Below are positions 1 to 14,100 of a stretch of DNA of 64,000 bases, piece after piece. The position numbers and the translations under genes are program-made. The stretch lies in NCBI GenBank assembly GCA_013407085.1, contig JACCGJ010020624.1, positions 23,330 through 87,329 of the forward strand, in the 5' to 3' direction. The notes beneath the pieces are model-generated. The model was not told where the DNA came from, searched no databases, and saw nothing but the letters and a program-made list of their open reading frames with translations. Positions within the stretch are counted from its first letter, which is position 1, and each line of letters begins with the position of its first letter. Source of the DNA: Atriophallophorus winterbourni. Its lineage: Eukaryota > Platyhelminthes > Trematoda > Plagiorchiida > Microphallidae.

Positions 1-334
1 TGGTTCCTGTTTCAGAAAATACTGGAACTAATGATTGTCAATAAACGGGACTTTGGCCGTTCGCGAATAAGGCTCTTATTTGATTGATCACTACTCAACT
101 TATTAGACATTTTGTGTGCATTGTCTAGACACAACGAGTCCTTCAGGATTAGTCTTTAGAAAGTGGTCTTCGCTGTAAGGATTGAAAAGTTGGTATACGT
201 GAGGTGGAAACTGCTTCTCTCCTAAATTCATTTGAGCTTATCAGCTTCAATAATACGTGTGGAATAATGGTAAGCGTATTGCGCTTGTATGCAAACAAGT
301 GAGCGTTTTTGTTCATGATCATCGGTTTAACTTT

Positions 335-460
335 ATATACATGTATGTGGGCACGTGATTTAACAGATTGGTCGTGCCAACCTTATCCAAAAGATGAGCT
401 TTTCACTGCAATGAATAACAGCGTTCTCACATAACGCCAATCCACCTACACTTTTAATGT
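335..460 (+). repeat. Partial copy of the PLE-type repeat also seen at 19.97 and 21.5 kb
   Basis: The stretch with tatgtgggcacgtgatt and gattggtcgtgccaacctta resembles 19985-20050 and 21515-21560, where the same block precedes a degenerate hammerhead motif. No hammerhead core was found in this copy. Confidence 0.4.
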
Positions 461-491
461 CACTTCCTGTTGCTACAAAAGTTGAAACAGA

Positions 492-1460
492 TTGGTATTT
501 ACGAGCAGCTACCTCAATGGGCGCAAGGCAACCGTTCGAGTTAACGGGGTACAATCACGAGCCATTAATACCTCCAGTGGTGTACCGCAAGGTTCCGTTC
601 TTGGTACAGTGCTTTCCTTAGTTTACATAAATGATTTACCTGAGACGCTCTCATGCAGGGTAGTTCTTTTTGCGGATGATGTTAAACTTTGGATGCGAAT
701 AAAATCAACTGCAGACTGCGTAAAACTGCAAAGTGATTTAGATGCACTACACGAATGGTCAGTTAGAAATAAACTGCCGTTCAATTTTCAAAAATGCAAG
801 TTACTGCAAATCGGTAAGCCCTTTCAGCACGAATATCACTTTGGGCAGACGATTTTGAGCTGGACCGAATCGGAGGAGGATCTTGGAGTCTGGATATGTG
901 GCAGCCTAAAGAACAGCGTGCATTGTGTGGTCATTTACAAGCGTGTTTCAAAGCTTCTAGGTATGCTTCGACAGATCTTCAGATCCTTTGCGCCTGCAAC
1001 GTTGCCAAGCATCATGAAGACCTACTTAATTCCCACAATGGAACACGCATCGCAAGCATGGACTCCGTGGATGAAAAAAGATATATTCTTGCTTGACAGG
1101 ATATATCATCGTGCAACCAAACTCGTTAGTGGTTTTCGAGACCTTACAATTAAACGAAAGGGAAAAAAAAAGTTTGAAAGCCTACAGCTTCAACACTCCT
1201 CCTTCAAGTAGACTTTTCGACGTGCCGTTTATCGTTACTTACAAAATAATTGATACCCCAGATCATCCACTCAACATTCGTTCAAATACCGTAGTCGGAA
1301 TTACACTGTGGCCCTCAGCGGCACTACCCTTCCCCATTCCCGTCTAATTCGTCGCCGATATTTCTATTCGTTACGTGTCTTTTCCTGTGGAATGCCTTCC
1401 CGAAGCATTATCACCATCTCCCTGTATCCACAACTTCACTCGAACGGTTGGACCTTATTT
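492..1460 (+). mobile_element. LINE (Jockey/CR1-like) reverse transcriptase, C-terminal half, degenerate
   Basis: The open stretch 492-1211 encodes the RT palm: GVPQGSVLG, then the catalytic FADDVK box, then a thumb region with EEDLGVW. The family's C-terminal tail follows in other frames to about 1450 (DTPDHPLNI; frame changes near 1205 and 1340). The same family occurs at 44417-42914 on the minus strand. Fingers and endonuclease are missing, so it is 5'-truncated. It lies just beyond the 3' end of RP2. Confidence 0.85.
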
Positions 1461-1934
1461 GTTTACAATAAAAGATTTGACGATGCTGTGTATTGCTCAG
1501 GGTAAGCATTTATTGACCTCCATGACCATCGTATAATTGTTTTTTTATCACCTCTTATGAACGCAATACTTGCTATGATATGCATTGTAATTGTGAAGCT
1601 ATGGCTTTGGGACCATAAATTCGTTGATCTTGATCTTGAAACACGCATCTTGGTTTGATCTGAAAGTACCGTTACTGTTTGTTAATTAGCTATCATTGCA
1701 TCACCGATCGAACAAACCACCCAACCCCTACAACATTTGATGGTTGTAAGATATGAGACTACAAAACAATTAGTAAGTGTTGCAGGTGGACTGCATTCGA
1801 CCAAGGTGCTTTGCACGTTTTGTTCAAGTAACGTGTAGCGACGACATTAAGGGCGATAATAATTGATTTGTTGGTTAAACGATATCCTGATGAACGTATA
1901 TACGTGAAGAAGGCAATCGTTAGAAAGAAAGAAA

Positions 1935-1940
1935 TTTATT
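1935..1940 (-). terminator. Poly(A) signal AATAAA of RP2
   Basis: AATAAA on the minus strand (plus-strand tttatt), 57 bp downstream of the RP2 stop codon. This implies a short 3' UTR. No other hexamer is closer. Confidence 0.6.
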
Positions 1941-1996
1941 TCACAAAATGATGTATGTACACATTAAATGCAAAATTACTTAGCATCCACTTGTAT

Positions 1997-2184
1997 TCAA
2001 ATTGTGCTCCGTTGTGTTCGATAAAAACAATCGAGAAGAGCTATTCGGTCTCTCACATCTGCTTGATCTGTGAGTGCATAAATCGTGTCGGGGTCATAGT
2101 TCAATGGAATGTCGGATATGGATTGTTGACACACCTGTTTCACCAAACCAGCCGGCCCAATAACTTCAAACACGATCGTGGTAC
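1997..2184 (-). CDS. RP2: RP2 exon 8 (C-terminus, stop)
   Basis: Acceptor CTTTCCACAG precedes 61 codons and a TGA at 1997. The start, GTTIVFEVIGPAGLVKQVCQ, aligns with human GPVIALEFNGDGAVEVCQ. The tail, including LLDCFYRTQ, parallels the human DSFYNF end. A polyadenylation hexamer lies 57 bp beyond the stop at 1940-1935. Confidence 0.85.
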
Positions 2185-5100
2185 CTGTGGAAAGGACACA
2201 ACAGTGAAAAAAATATTGCCAGTACATACTATTCGTGTTTGCTCACTGACCTATTTCATACATAACACGACCGGTTTCATGTAATTTGCATTAACCACTT
2301 AAGGACCATGTTCCACATGTCTGAAAACAGTGGCTTGTCAATCTTACCGAACAGTGGTTTCAAAGTTCAGTTTCGTAGATTGTTTTTGTGCTTTACCATG
2401 CGTACTGTCCTGTTGTTTGTTCACATGGGCGGTAATTGGTATATTTTCCCGTTTGAATTTACCCTGCGCTTATACCTGGGTATTTCTTGGTATAACTTGA
2501 ATAATACACTTGGTCTTCTGACACAACACTGTGTCATGTAGTCGTTAAAACTATACTAACGCCTACGCTGTTTTGGCTCAAAATTCGCCTTTCTGTGCAA
2601 TTTGACCTAAACATACGATGCCAGGAAAGACAGTCTCACGTGCTGATTTACCCTACCATGAGAAATAGTACATGGATTGAACAAAGGTCAAGGTCATTCT
2701 ACGGAACTTTAGGCCAGTCGGCCGTCAAAATGTAACTTAAAATACACGTGCATAAAGACATGATAAAGACTTAAAGGGTACAACTTTACGAAAATGTCAA
2801 AAAATAGAGGTGGTGGGCGGACTGCTACGTAGTTCTGTTCCCTATCCTGACTATCACCCTTGGTCAGAATAGAAACGTTAACCAAAAACTGCTCTAACTG
2901 ATTGCACTCAATTGTTTTCCATAGCAGAATTTAGCAAAATGTCATAGAAACGTAGAGAAGCTTATGACCCGTTATTCAATACCTGTATGTCTAACGCCCA
3001 CAAGGTGGGGTGTTACACAAATAAAAATCGAAAAGAAGACGCTAATAAAATCTATTTGATCTAGAAATTAAGCTACCCTTCTCACTGACTGTTGCGTACG
3101 AACGGACAAGTTTCAAACTTCTTCGCTTCTCTCATCAACACAGTATCTCAATGATTCGTTAACATTCTTTACTGAAGCTACCCCATTTCACACCACACAC
3201 GAACGGTTTACACTCGTTTGATTTTAATCCACGAAGTAGTTGACTAGTCACGTTGGTTGTTCCAAAATCATGCCACACATTCATCTCAAATGGTGATATT
3301 AAACCCAGGGAGCACTCGCTTTCAAACTGAAAAGAACACTCCTTGTTGGAAGAGCTTATCGTATTACACGCTTGCTTGTCACACACACACACACTTCATA
3401 ATTGTTCCATGGTGCATGACTGTGTTGAGTGAAATGCATGTGACCCTGAACGGAATTCGCTCTTTCAGCAGATTAATCATTGACAAGCGAGATGGTGTTC
3501 GTTCAACCGGATCGAACATCGCAGACCCGCCTTGCAGTAAACACCCAATGTGGTGATGGACGATGCACACAAAACGTACCGGGTAAAGTTGTGGCGTGTG
3601 AACAACCGAACAACATTAGTAACCATCTCGTTCATTCAAGTGAATCTTCTAGTTCAGGGAACATGTACAATAGGCGTGACAGCTTTCATCTCCTTTTTAC
3701 ACGAGGACGGAGGTGACATCCAGGTCAGAATACGTTCACACCCTTCGATCTACGCAAAGTAGCATGAACTGGTGTTAACTATTGATTTCATCATACCAAG
3801 GTTGATTCAATTACTTAGATTCCGTTTCCTGGACGAGTTAAACCACAATGCATTGTTTTCCTTGCATCCCCAGCACGTATACTTCACAAACGGTTTAGGA
3901 CTGTTTGCCGTCATCAAAGGGAGACTGTAAACATTCGATTCAGCGAACCTTGAATCAGACCACTAGTTTGAACGTTTTACCCCGCGAACACTCACTCAAT
4001 GACTGGATTAGTTCCGTTTGATCTAATCAAATGACTGTGCGGAAATAAACCGACTTGAGTTATTAAATAACAATTAGGACAGTGATTCTGTCGAGGTATC
4101 GGCTTAGTAATTTTCAAAGTAAATGCCAGTACAATGCCATATAGTATTGGCAACATTGTGATTCAAACTTTGATTAAGTGTGATCCGTGAGAGAAAAATA
4201 GAATTTTTCGTTATCTAGATGTAACGAACGTTGCGTAGGATGACCATACAAGCACGGATGTCATTGGGGTTGGTCGCAATGGTCGCCACGACTGGTGCTC
4301 ATTATCGATGCTCAAAGTTTTGTACGAAGAAGTGTGTGGTCGTTTTGGCCACTTAGAATTGAAAATCCGTCGCAAAATGATACCGGTTATCACTGCTGTC
4401 AAACACGTGTCTTATCCATCAAGCGGAAAATGACCACACCGAAATGAAAGAAAGCATCAAGTTGTTTTTTAATGAGACTGATAGCTGATTCCGCGATTAC
4501 AGAGCCACCAATAATAGCGAAACGACTTATCTAAACTTCACGTAGCTGGAACTTTGTGGGTTTGTGCATCTTTTCTATCAATACCATCAAATTGCCACAC
4601 GTAGTCGTGTGCGAATACATAGAAACCAAACCAGTGCAGCTTGTTTAAACCCGTTTTGGAGACGTTGCATTTATCAAATTAAATCGATGGAGTGGGGTGT
4701 GTGAAGGTCACGTTTGTATCAAAATAACGAGGCCAATGATGCTTGGCCACGCCAGATTGTGCGTTTGTGTTGATGAGATTTTCATTCAATCCAGACAACG
4801 GTTTTTCCGTGTGCGTGTTGGTTGGCATGTTTGCCAAGAGATTACAGATGTTTTGGTCACTGAGACCCTTCAGGTTCTGTGGTACACACACGAGGCGTTT
4901 AGTTGACTGGTCAATGTGTGCTGTATGCTGCTGTTGCTGTAATCGTTTGCGCATGCAACGTCTAAACGGTTCAAGCGTGAATTACTGATGTGGTTTACAG
5001 AGCAACATAAAAACCTGTTCGCGGAGGAACGCCCACACTCAGCGAATTAGGATGTGCGTGTCTAGCTTATATGAAGATTTAATCGATATGATTGTCAGTG

Positions 5101-8100
5101 TGCGTGCTATTACACACTTGTTTCGTATACATTGTTACACCAAGTGAAATAATTTGAGATCTCAATTGAATCCAAATATAAACGAACCTCTTTTCACCGA
5201 TGTATTCCTTCTATTCGTGATAGCTCCGCAAATATTCAACGGTTGTATGCGGTCCAACCCCATAAATCGTTATTCATTTGGCATTACAAATTGTGTTTGT
5301 TCTCGATGACAATCGACAATAGTTGGACGATGTCCGACCAATGTGAATATTCTTCATTCACATTTACGAAACGGAGTATGGTAGATAATACTATCTCGGT
5401 GATTTGCCTAGTACGAATCGCGCTTCAGTTTGCGCAACGAGACAGACGACAGTGTGGGCCGAGTGTAATTGTTCCATATTTCGAATATTTTGAAATTCAT
5501 TTGAAACTAGTTGTACTCGTACTGCGGCTTTCCGTGTGAAACCAGCCGAGACTATCTCAGATGGTAATTGGTTGCATGTAGATGAATGCTACACACCTGC
5601 AAGAATCCACGAAAAGTTTCGGCTAGCCAAGCGATTTCGTGGCTGCTACCTTATTCTACTGATTGATTTTTTGAGTAATCGCAACAAACCTAGTGGCGTA
5701 TTGCTTTTTAGGGGATATGCAGCGTTTTCTGCCCTTAGGCGAGTTATATTTCACAAAGACAGCCAAGCGTTGTTCGTGTTTGGCTTACAACACCTTCCTA
5801 TATATCCGAGCCGCACAATGTGAGCACACGTTGGGGTCCGTTCGACTGGAAAATAACAAGTCACGATCTTATCACTGGATATTCACGAACATATTCCGCC
5901 ATCTGCTTATCGCTTGTTTGCGTGACGCCACTCGGCACCCCTCCCCTCGGTTTACGTCTCAAAATGTTTACGACAGCTGTTTCCAACCCTGGCTAGGGCT
6001 TGAACACAAGGGACCATCTATAAACATGCATGTACGTGGATAGAGGCCGAGCTACCGCTTTGTAAACAAAGCTTGTGGTCGGTTTCATAGCTGAAATCAA
6101 TAACTGAAAAGGGGTGACTTAATATATCGTGGGATTGGGGGTAGAAGTTTGAAAAGGTCCGCTTCAAAGTTTCAAAAACAGATATTAGTACTACGAAAGC
6201 AACTCATGTCGCTACCAGATGACAGCTTCATAGGAACGTCAGTTTCCAAATTTTCGCACATTCCACACCAGTTTTGTAGCAGCGTTCGTCAGTTTGGCTA
6301 ATGCAAATAAACAACTGTCTATTCTGTGTGCTGTATAAACCAAGCATTGTTCACATTCCGCGCTAATGTTGGTCCGTTGATTTGTTTACCCGAAAGGAGT
6401 GTGGGAAAACAAACGCGATGTTGTGAAGGTCATCGAGCTATTATCATAAGCCGGGGAGTTGAAAGGTTTTCTATTCGCAACGCAGCGGATATTTATGCTG
6501 GTTCACAACAACAACTACAGGAGGATAGTGGGTGTGAAGTGGTCCATGATTCAATTCCACAGGAAGTGAATTTATTGACTGCATGTTGACCGTTAGTGCA
6601 CAGCGCTTCGCACACGTAAGGCAAACTGAATTGTGCTTGATTGAAGGTTTAGATGAGTGGCAATACACTATCCAATGATACTCAGTATACAATGGCTACT
6701 AACGAAAGAAATACGTATTTCTGTGGTTTTCATTACTCGATACTGCTGCTCGCATTAAACAGGCCGTACCACTTTCAACCACGACTACCTGATTATTCAT
6801 TTCTGCGCCCTCTTCCTTGTAATGCTGATAAAAACGAAATTTTTTGAACTTGATTTTTAAGAGGAAGCAGGAACAAAAAGCGTTATTCGAAATGAAGAGA
6901 AGTTCATAGATGAACCTAGAAACATAGCGCCGATGATGCATCGTATAGTTGCCAAATAGGCTTTGTATTTAGATAGCCTATTTTAATCAAACGGTCGTCA
7001 TTTATACTGTTAAATATAGGATTTTTAACCGCAAATAAGCAACATTATAACTGAAATCGTTGGCGTAGAAATACTTCGCATGCTATCCAACTAGGCACTG
7101 GTTTCTACCTGCACATGTGAATTCACATTACTTGACGTTCGGAATGCGGCGTGAGTGGAGTCGTTTTAGATGCCCGATAAGCAATTTATCATCCCCAACC
7201 AACTTGCTCGTACAGCTGTTTGCGTAAATGTCGAGTCGAATCACCAGGAATCAAATACGCCTTTTTAGATGCACCTTGAACTAAGCATCTGGCCTTGGAA
7301 TGACGAACACAGAATCTCGTTTTGCTCACAATGAACGACTGCACGAATCATGAACCTGAATTGCGATTATCGAACGATACAAACTAAGTTCCATCTAACC
7401 CGTTTCCGGTGCGCACTTCGCGGTGCACTTACACGTCACCATCTGTTTCCACCCGTTTAGCGTCATCGGGTATAGCGAATGAGATCAAGCTCAGTAAACC
7501 ATAAAAGAGTGAACAAACATAACAACAATTTGAAGCCACCGTTAAGCTAAAGTAACACGAGCGAGGTGACCAGGATGATCTAATCCTAACATACCAAATA
7601 ATCCATACCGTGTCCCACCCACACAGACACCTCTTGAATATTGGTTCCAATCTTCCAATCCACAGTCACAATTTGACCCTTCAAATCCCACATTCCGGAT
7701 TAAACTGTCGCCGCAACTTTTATGCAGTCCGTGCGTGCCTTTTGTGGAAAAGCTTACCGCCAGAAATTGTTTCCTCATCAAACGAAATAATCTTCAGTCT
7801 TTTATGTTGAATAATCCTGTGTTGGCCTCATTTTATTGAAACCCCTTAGTGATTCCCTCTTACACCACATCCTTGGAAAAAACTTATTGCTCAAACGTAT
7901 ATTTCCGGTCATGATTTCCTCCCTCCATGTCACGATAGGAATAAATTTTGCTCCTCCTTCGAAGCACATAGACGCAAACATTAACGATTTGCTTCACTTT
8001 CATACATGTATCATATGGTAGTGTAGCGCTTTTTTCATCATAAATCTTGAATATTGACTTATGCGAGCCATGTATCTACATCAACCGATCAAATCAATAA

Positions 8101-11100
8101 ATTTGATCGGTTTAGGAGTGTGACAGCCTTAGATAGGGTCGGTTGACTGTGTGCGTCACTTTATCGGTCATCCAAGGGTGGGGTGTTCAAACCCATTTGG
8201 TAGTGACCGCAAATTTTTAAAATGTTTTGATTTGAACTAGCTCACACCAGATTGTTAACGCTCGAAGTGGTTAGACCCTCGCAAATTACACGCACGTTTA
8301 ACCGATCAAGATAAGACGGAAACGTGCCGTTCCGGCCTTATCGTCAAGTCCTCCCTTGGATCAAACTGCCAGCTGGATCTGTTCGACACGTGTTAACATA
8401 TTGATTATCCACCCTCGATCGGCACCCCACAGACAGCGCCCGGGGTTAGTCTAGCCAAGATGATCGCTAACGCAGAAGTATTACCGCGTCGAATACAAAT
8501 AGCAGGAAACAAGCCTAATTCGTTCACAGGAAACCACATTTTGACAGCCCGACATGCTGAACTCATGGCACAAAACCAAAGACAAATAATTGATGTGCGC
8601 GAAATATACCCGATCGCGTGACCTTTGTGTTTCGTTTAGCATAGGTCAACAAAGTACAAGTCACCGCTCGCAAACCCACAAACATTCTATTTGGTTCAAT
8701 ACGGTCGATAAATAAGATCCATGTTTGGCATTACAAGTGAAAAGAGCCAGGTGAACTTGAACAACTGATCGGTATCCACACGCAGCAGCACATACCCCTT
8801 GTCACATTTCATGCTGTTTACATCAAGCAGGCACGGATAATACTAACAGTAACCGCACGCCTTGATAAATACAATGAAATTTATTTACTAAACCCCAACA
8901 GAGCTCGTTCGTAATTTAGACTGGTAATAAAAGCCAAAAAAGTTATTTTTCTAATACAACTGTAAGATAAATTTCGTAATTGTTATGCCTGGTGCTGCTG
9001 GGGTTCCCCTAGTAAGAAGAAGTTACCTGGGACGGATAATATGTCTCTATTAACGAAATTTCTATACATACGCACGTTTTATGAGTATAACATTGCGTGA
9101 GGTACAATGCATTTACTGAGGCTGATGTGATTTTTCTGGTTTTTGCACACAAGTCAGAGAGGAAGAGGCGATGCAGTGTCTGCACATAAGCAGCATCGAT
9201 TTCTCTACTGGAACTCTTTGCATCGCTCGCTTGTGATAACTCGAATAACTTGTTCGGCCTGATAGTAGATTTTAGCACAACAGTGCTCCAAACCATTGAT
9301 GTCAGAAATGTGACTATTATGGGACAAGCGTCCAGACGCATTTTGAGCTTGCTCACACTTCCACATACTCACACGGTCGGTTTAGAGCTGTCTACCACCA
9401 TGTAAGTGTAACAGAGGTTAACGGAATACAAATTGGTCGAGAATGCTTCTTTTTCACTAGGCACAACAAATAGCCGCCCGTCATTAACGAAGACAAAAGC
9501 CAAAGCGTTATTGTAACTACTACCGAGTCAAAGCTTATCTGTTCTCTGGATTCTATAAAATACTCCCATATGGCGTGCGTCTCAAACAGCCACTGACAAC
9601 CAAAGCCCAGCTCCTGGCCTGCATGTGGCGGAACTGCTTCTACTGACAGGAGAAGGGGCGAAGGCGGATGACTGGCGCCTCAAAACCAGTTTGCTCCGGG
9701 CAGATGGAGCTCGTCAGCCTGGAAGGGCAGTCCATCTAAGGGAAGGAAAACCCTGATTCCAAACCTCCGCTGCCTTGCGGCATACCCGATTGCGGGAAAG
9801 GCTTCGGGAGTGAACCCTGAGGAAAAATCCTTGCTGCCTTGCAGCTTGCACCTGGTCGTGCAAAGGCTAGAGAGGCATACTCGAACAATCGCCGAGGCAC
9901 TTCAAGAGAGGCACAAGAACCGTCAAAATGGTCACTGGCTCTCGCGAAGGGAAAAAAACCGCTGCCTTGCAGGAAGACTTTTGAGTCAAAGGCTTCGGGT
10001 GGGGTCCCCTAAGCTAACACCCTACTTCAGCCTTGGCAACCGGGTAGTATGTCGCCTTCAACAAGAACCATGGACCCTACTTCAACTTCATCAAGTACCC
10101 TCTTCATGGTATACTTGTTGGCACATCGTCTGTAAAGACTTGTGTAATAATAATATAATAATAATAATGTTCTCCGGATAACCTTGTTTATTGGAAATAT
10201 TTGCCTCCGGTGTGAAGGTATTTGTTTACAGACGCGATTGCAACTATATGAGGGTGACACGACCGTTAGATATCTTCAGTTTCAATAGCTTCAAACGATA
10301 CTGGTGATGTGATAACACCAACTGGACAAGATATGAAAATGTTACAGTTACCGTCATGAACGCTCTCGATACCCATTCTCGTTATTGTTTCTGTAAAGAA
10401 TTAGAGTTAAATACCGTTTGCAACTTTGTACTGCTAGGAAGCATCTTACTTGAGAGGAACTTACGTTACCACTGAACATTTAGCTTAGTCTCCAAAGGCC
10501 CATTTGAAACCAAAGAAAACTCAACGAAAATTGCACACGGTGTCAATGTGCAGAGTGTATTAGCAAGGCTATACTTAATTACTGAGTTTCTCACGTTGAA
10601 CATATGCCTGCGATTATGGCTTGAGCTTCTACAAACCAAATGCTCTACTACTAAAGTAAGTGTCAACTAAACACTTAATCTGGATTGCTGCTAGAATAGC
10701 CGATATGCATCGTGAAACGGATTCCCAAACAATCGATGCGATCTTGCTGGTGAGCGGAGAGACGGCAATAGAACCATCTTGCAGCACGGCGGGTAACCCG
10801 TGACAAGGGAACCATAACAAAACGAGTGCATCTACATTACACTCATACAATCTGGCTTTCTAGGAAAGCCTTGATTGCCAAGCACTGAGACAAAATACGA
10901 GGTCCAGTGAAAAATGAGGAGTTGCACATGACTTGGCATGATTCCGTTGCCAGGTAGAATGAGCACACGTTCGTCCTTCGTCAACATGATACGTTCTTAC
11001 ACGAGAACATGACCAGACTTGATCAGGACAGCGATCCACGTTCACGGTGCACCCCAAACCGAGAGAACTGTCATTTTAACTTGGCAATCTTTGTTATGAA

Positions 11101-14100
11101 TTGCCACGAGGTGTGAACAGCGTGAATGCATTGGTAAACGCCGGCGCTTGCGGCTCATCCGTTTTGGACAACTGATCTGCTGCGGAATTGCTCGTAAGCC
11201 CAAGACAGATGAACCAAACTAAGGTTATTGACATCACGTTTCTGTTCGGATCAAGTGCTGTTTACTGGTTTGATTACAGTGTCGAAGACTGTCTTCAAGC
11301 TGCTTGAGCTTTCACATTTGCTAGACTAAGGCATTAAACAGACTAGCGGTGTTCATAAATTCTTCAGCTATTTGGTTATTACTGGAGATAAACATTAACT
11401 AAGAGTTCATGGTAGAATTTGGAACAAATACTAATGAACCACTACGTTACAATTAAAGTTATGCAAACAAAGCGCAATGTTTACGGTAAACGGATGTCTG
11501 ACTTACCGGATTTGATTTTTGCCACCGACTCTGACAAGCCGAACATTTTCATTAAATCGAACTCGGACAGATGCGTGCAGCGTGTACGGAGCAAGTGGCA
11601 CTGAAAAGTAGACGCTATATGTAATTCCAGTTGCACGATCTTGGAGTCAGGGTATGCGGGACATAGGCTGCGTTCGCAGTGATACTGCCAGGTTGTCAAG
11701 GCAGATGTAGGAACGTAAGTAACGATATTCATTACAATGGGTCTTTAATGGCCTATTATGCAAGGGTTTGCACCCATTCGATTCTTGTTGGAACACCGGG
11801 AATGTCAACCGCTTGCCCTAATATCTAGCACCCACTTTTTGAAGTCGACCGGATTGACTGCAGGAATGGACTCGAGTGCACGTTTAATTGATTTCATCAC
11901 GTTTTGCGTGATAATTCCTATTCAGCGGACCAAAATATCACAAAAACAGTACACACCCGAATATTTTTGGAAGTTAGTAATAGATGAGATTTGATTCAAG
12001 ACTCAAGGTAGTAGTATTCAGGTTGTATTGTTGAAAGGTTTGAAACAATAAGGGCGGTTTATTATTCAGCTTTGTGTAAAGGAAATAATCGTCAACTAGT
12101 AATACAATACGTGTAATTATTGATTAAGAACCTAGGGAACTGCCAAAAGGTGCTGTCAAAATCTCCGCTTTGACAGGAGATCCAGTAAAATAGCATGCAA
12201 TAGAACATTCGCTGATTGTGTGGATAATCTAGTGACGAAATTGGTCAGTCATATTGCTGCCGAATAAGAAAAATAATCTAGTGTTTGTACAGAGGATGAT
12301 GCTTCTGCTGGCTATCAGTATTTTAGTTCAAGAAATGATTCCTTTAGATTTCATGCGATGAATTTTACACGAGTCATGCGTGTAAACAGACTTATTTCTT
12401 AAAATGTAGAAGATGAAGAGCATTTATTTATATTAAGTAGCGCGACTAGAAGCAATTCCCTAAAGGTTACTGCCCACCATTTAAAGTTCAGCTAATATTC
12501 ATCTTGCTTACTGGATAACAACACGTTTTGATAAAACAAGAGTAGATGCCCACAAATTAGTTGGCTAGACTGAAATGCTATCCCAATTTAAATGGTAACT
12601 ACCACGAGTTCTAGACCTAGCAACGGTTACTAATTCGTTCGTCTCAAGTTGATTGACATGCTGAACTACGAACTAGTTTATTGGTTGAACTATTGTTTTA
12701 TTACACAAAAGGGCATCCCATCAAATACTGGCATATGGCACTGTAACCAATTTTTATCCCACCAACCGACTACCGTTAAGACACCGGGGGTGAGCATCTG
12801 TTCTTCAGTTTGAGTGACAATGCAACTCGCTAGTAAGCGTCCAGCCACGAATATGGTTGGCGTGTGGGGTAGTCGCATGATTGACTTCAAACTTTGAAAG
12901 ATAATGGAAGAGCGTTTGACGATCCTGTCAAAAGTAAGTCTTGTTGATGCAGAATTATGATCGTGGAATTGGATCGAATCCCGTTTTGCATGCTATTCCA
13001 CTAAGGTTTATTGAAAATAGTGCGGAACTAGGGTTCAGCAGACTTCTTAGAATGTACACCGCCATGAATTCACTTGAAAGGCGCCCGTGCGACCAATATG
13101 GTCTTCCATACAATACTTCAATGAGCTACATGTCCGGGTTGATCTAACTCAGAGTTGAAAAACCTTACTATTGATATTAATTCTTGTAGAAGCTCCCCAA
13201 CCTGATAGTTACAGAAAGACATGAGTGGTCTGTATGCCAACTTGTGCCAACCCTTGTGTTAGAATTTGACTAAAACAAAAGTCAGATCATGAGCGCCAAC
13301 AGGGTCCGTGGACATGTCAGGGTTCGTTTGCACGAAGCATCAGATGCGATATGGTTTCACCAAACGAACAAGGCGTTGGGATGCCACAAGTTATTTGACG
13401 GTTGTCGATATCCATTTTTTGCACGAGTCACGTAGAAATTTACGAGTAAGCACAGATTCCCACATGAGCAACCCTAAATACTAAGAAAAACAATCATGAT
13501 ATATTCAATATAAATACGCTGCTAAATTAAACTCAATTCAAATTTCTTTTGCGTAAGTCCCCAAATCAATATGTTCGAACGAGTAAAAATCAGGAATGGT
13601 TCCAGCTTTGATACGAAATTAATACAAAAATTCGATCTCTTTACTTATTGCAACAGCGATTTCTTTTAAATGAAACTTGTTATCACATCGAGGGCTCAAT
13701 GTGTCAGAAAGGAGAAAAATAACTGTTGCCTAACTATTGATATGGAAAAGTGACTGGAAAATGTTTAGTTTCGGTTTAGCTATGTTTGCAAGGATGCACC
13801 TAGCAGAAAGTTTCAAGGGAAATGAGAGATTATGGGCCGCGAAACTGGCACTATTGAACATAAATCTAAATACATCGGCAAAGAACACCATTTTCTTCTT
13901 CCTATACTATATGCAGCCGACGTGCTTGTAACAGAAAAAATGACGGCGAAAAATGTGTATTTTCCTTCCTTTCTCCAGCACTGAGATCTTAGCCGATAGG
14001 TAACTTTCATGAAAAAGATAGTAAATAGATATTGAATATTAAATAAAAAACGATTGGGATACTACCTTGAGTTACAATCTGTCAAGCAATAAAATCAACT

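Larger units (their letters stand above)
2185..11506 (-). other. RP2 intron 7 (about 9.3 kb)
   Basis: This intron joins exon 7 to exon 8. It holds two decayed hammerhead-type repeats (near 3882-3930 and 7432-7477), a LINE tail at 7605-7805, a SINE-like repeat ending in AAT units at 9552-10172, and a few unsupported short ORFs (9205-9366, 10660-10865, 11094-11234). From 2300 to 3850, 4000 to 7400 and 7830 to 9000 I see no coding or repeat structure I can name. Confidence 0.6.

Noticed and set aside
1885..1915. CTGATGA followed by a 12-nt palindrome and GAAG, hammerhead-like
   Set aside because: The second core box is GAAG not GAAA, and no stem I partner or cleavage triplet follows; likely chance.
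10660..11057. Minus-strand ORFs with VLILPGNG-like and WFPCHGLP readings, considered as RBBP9-type hydrolase exons
   Set aside because: Only a few residues match, no catalytic motifs, and the frames do not join at credible splice sites.
12690..12890. 66-codon minus-strand ORF ending over an AATAAA
   Set aside because: No splice support or recognisable family; lies within RP2 intron 6.
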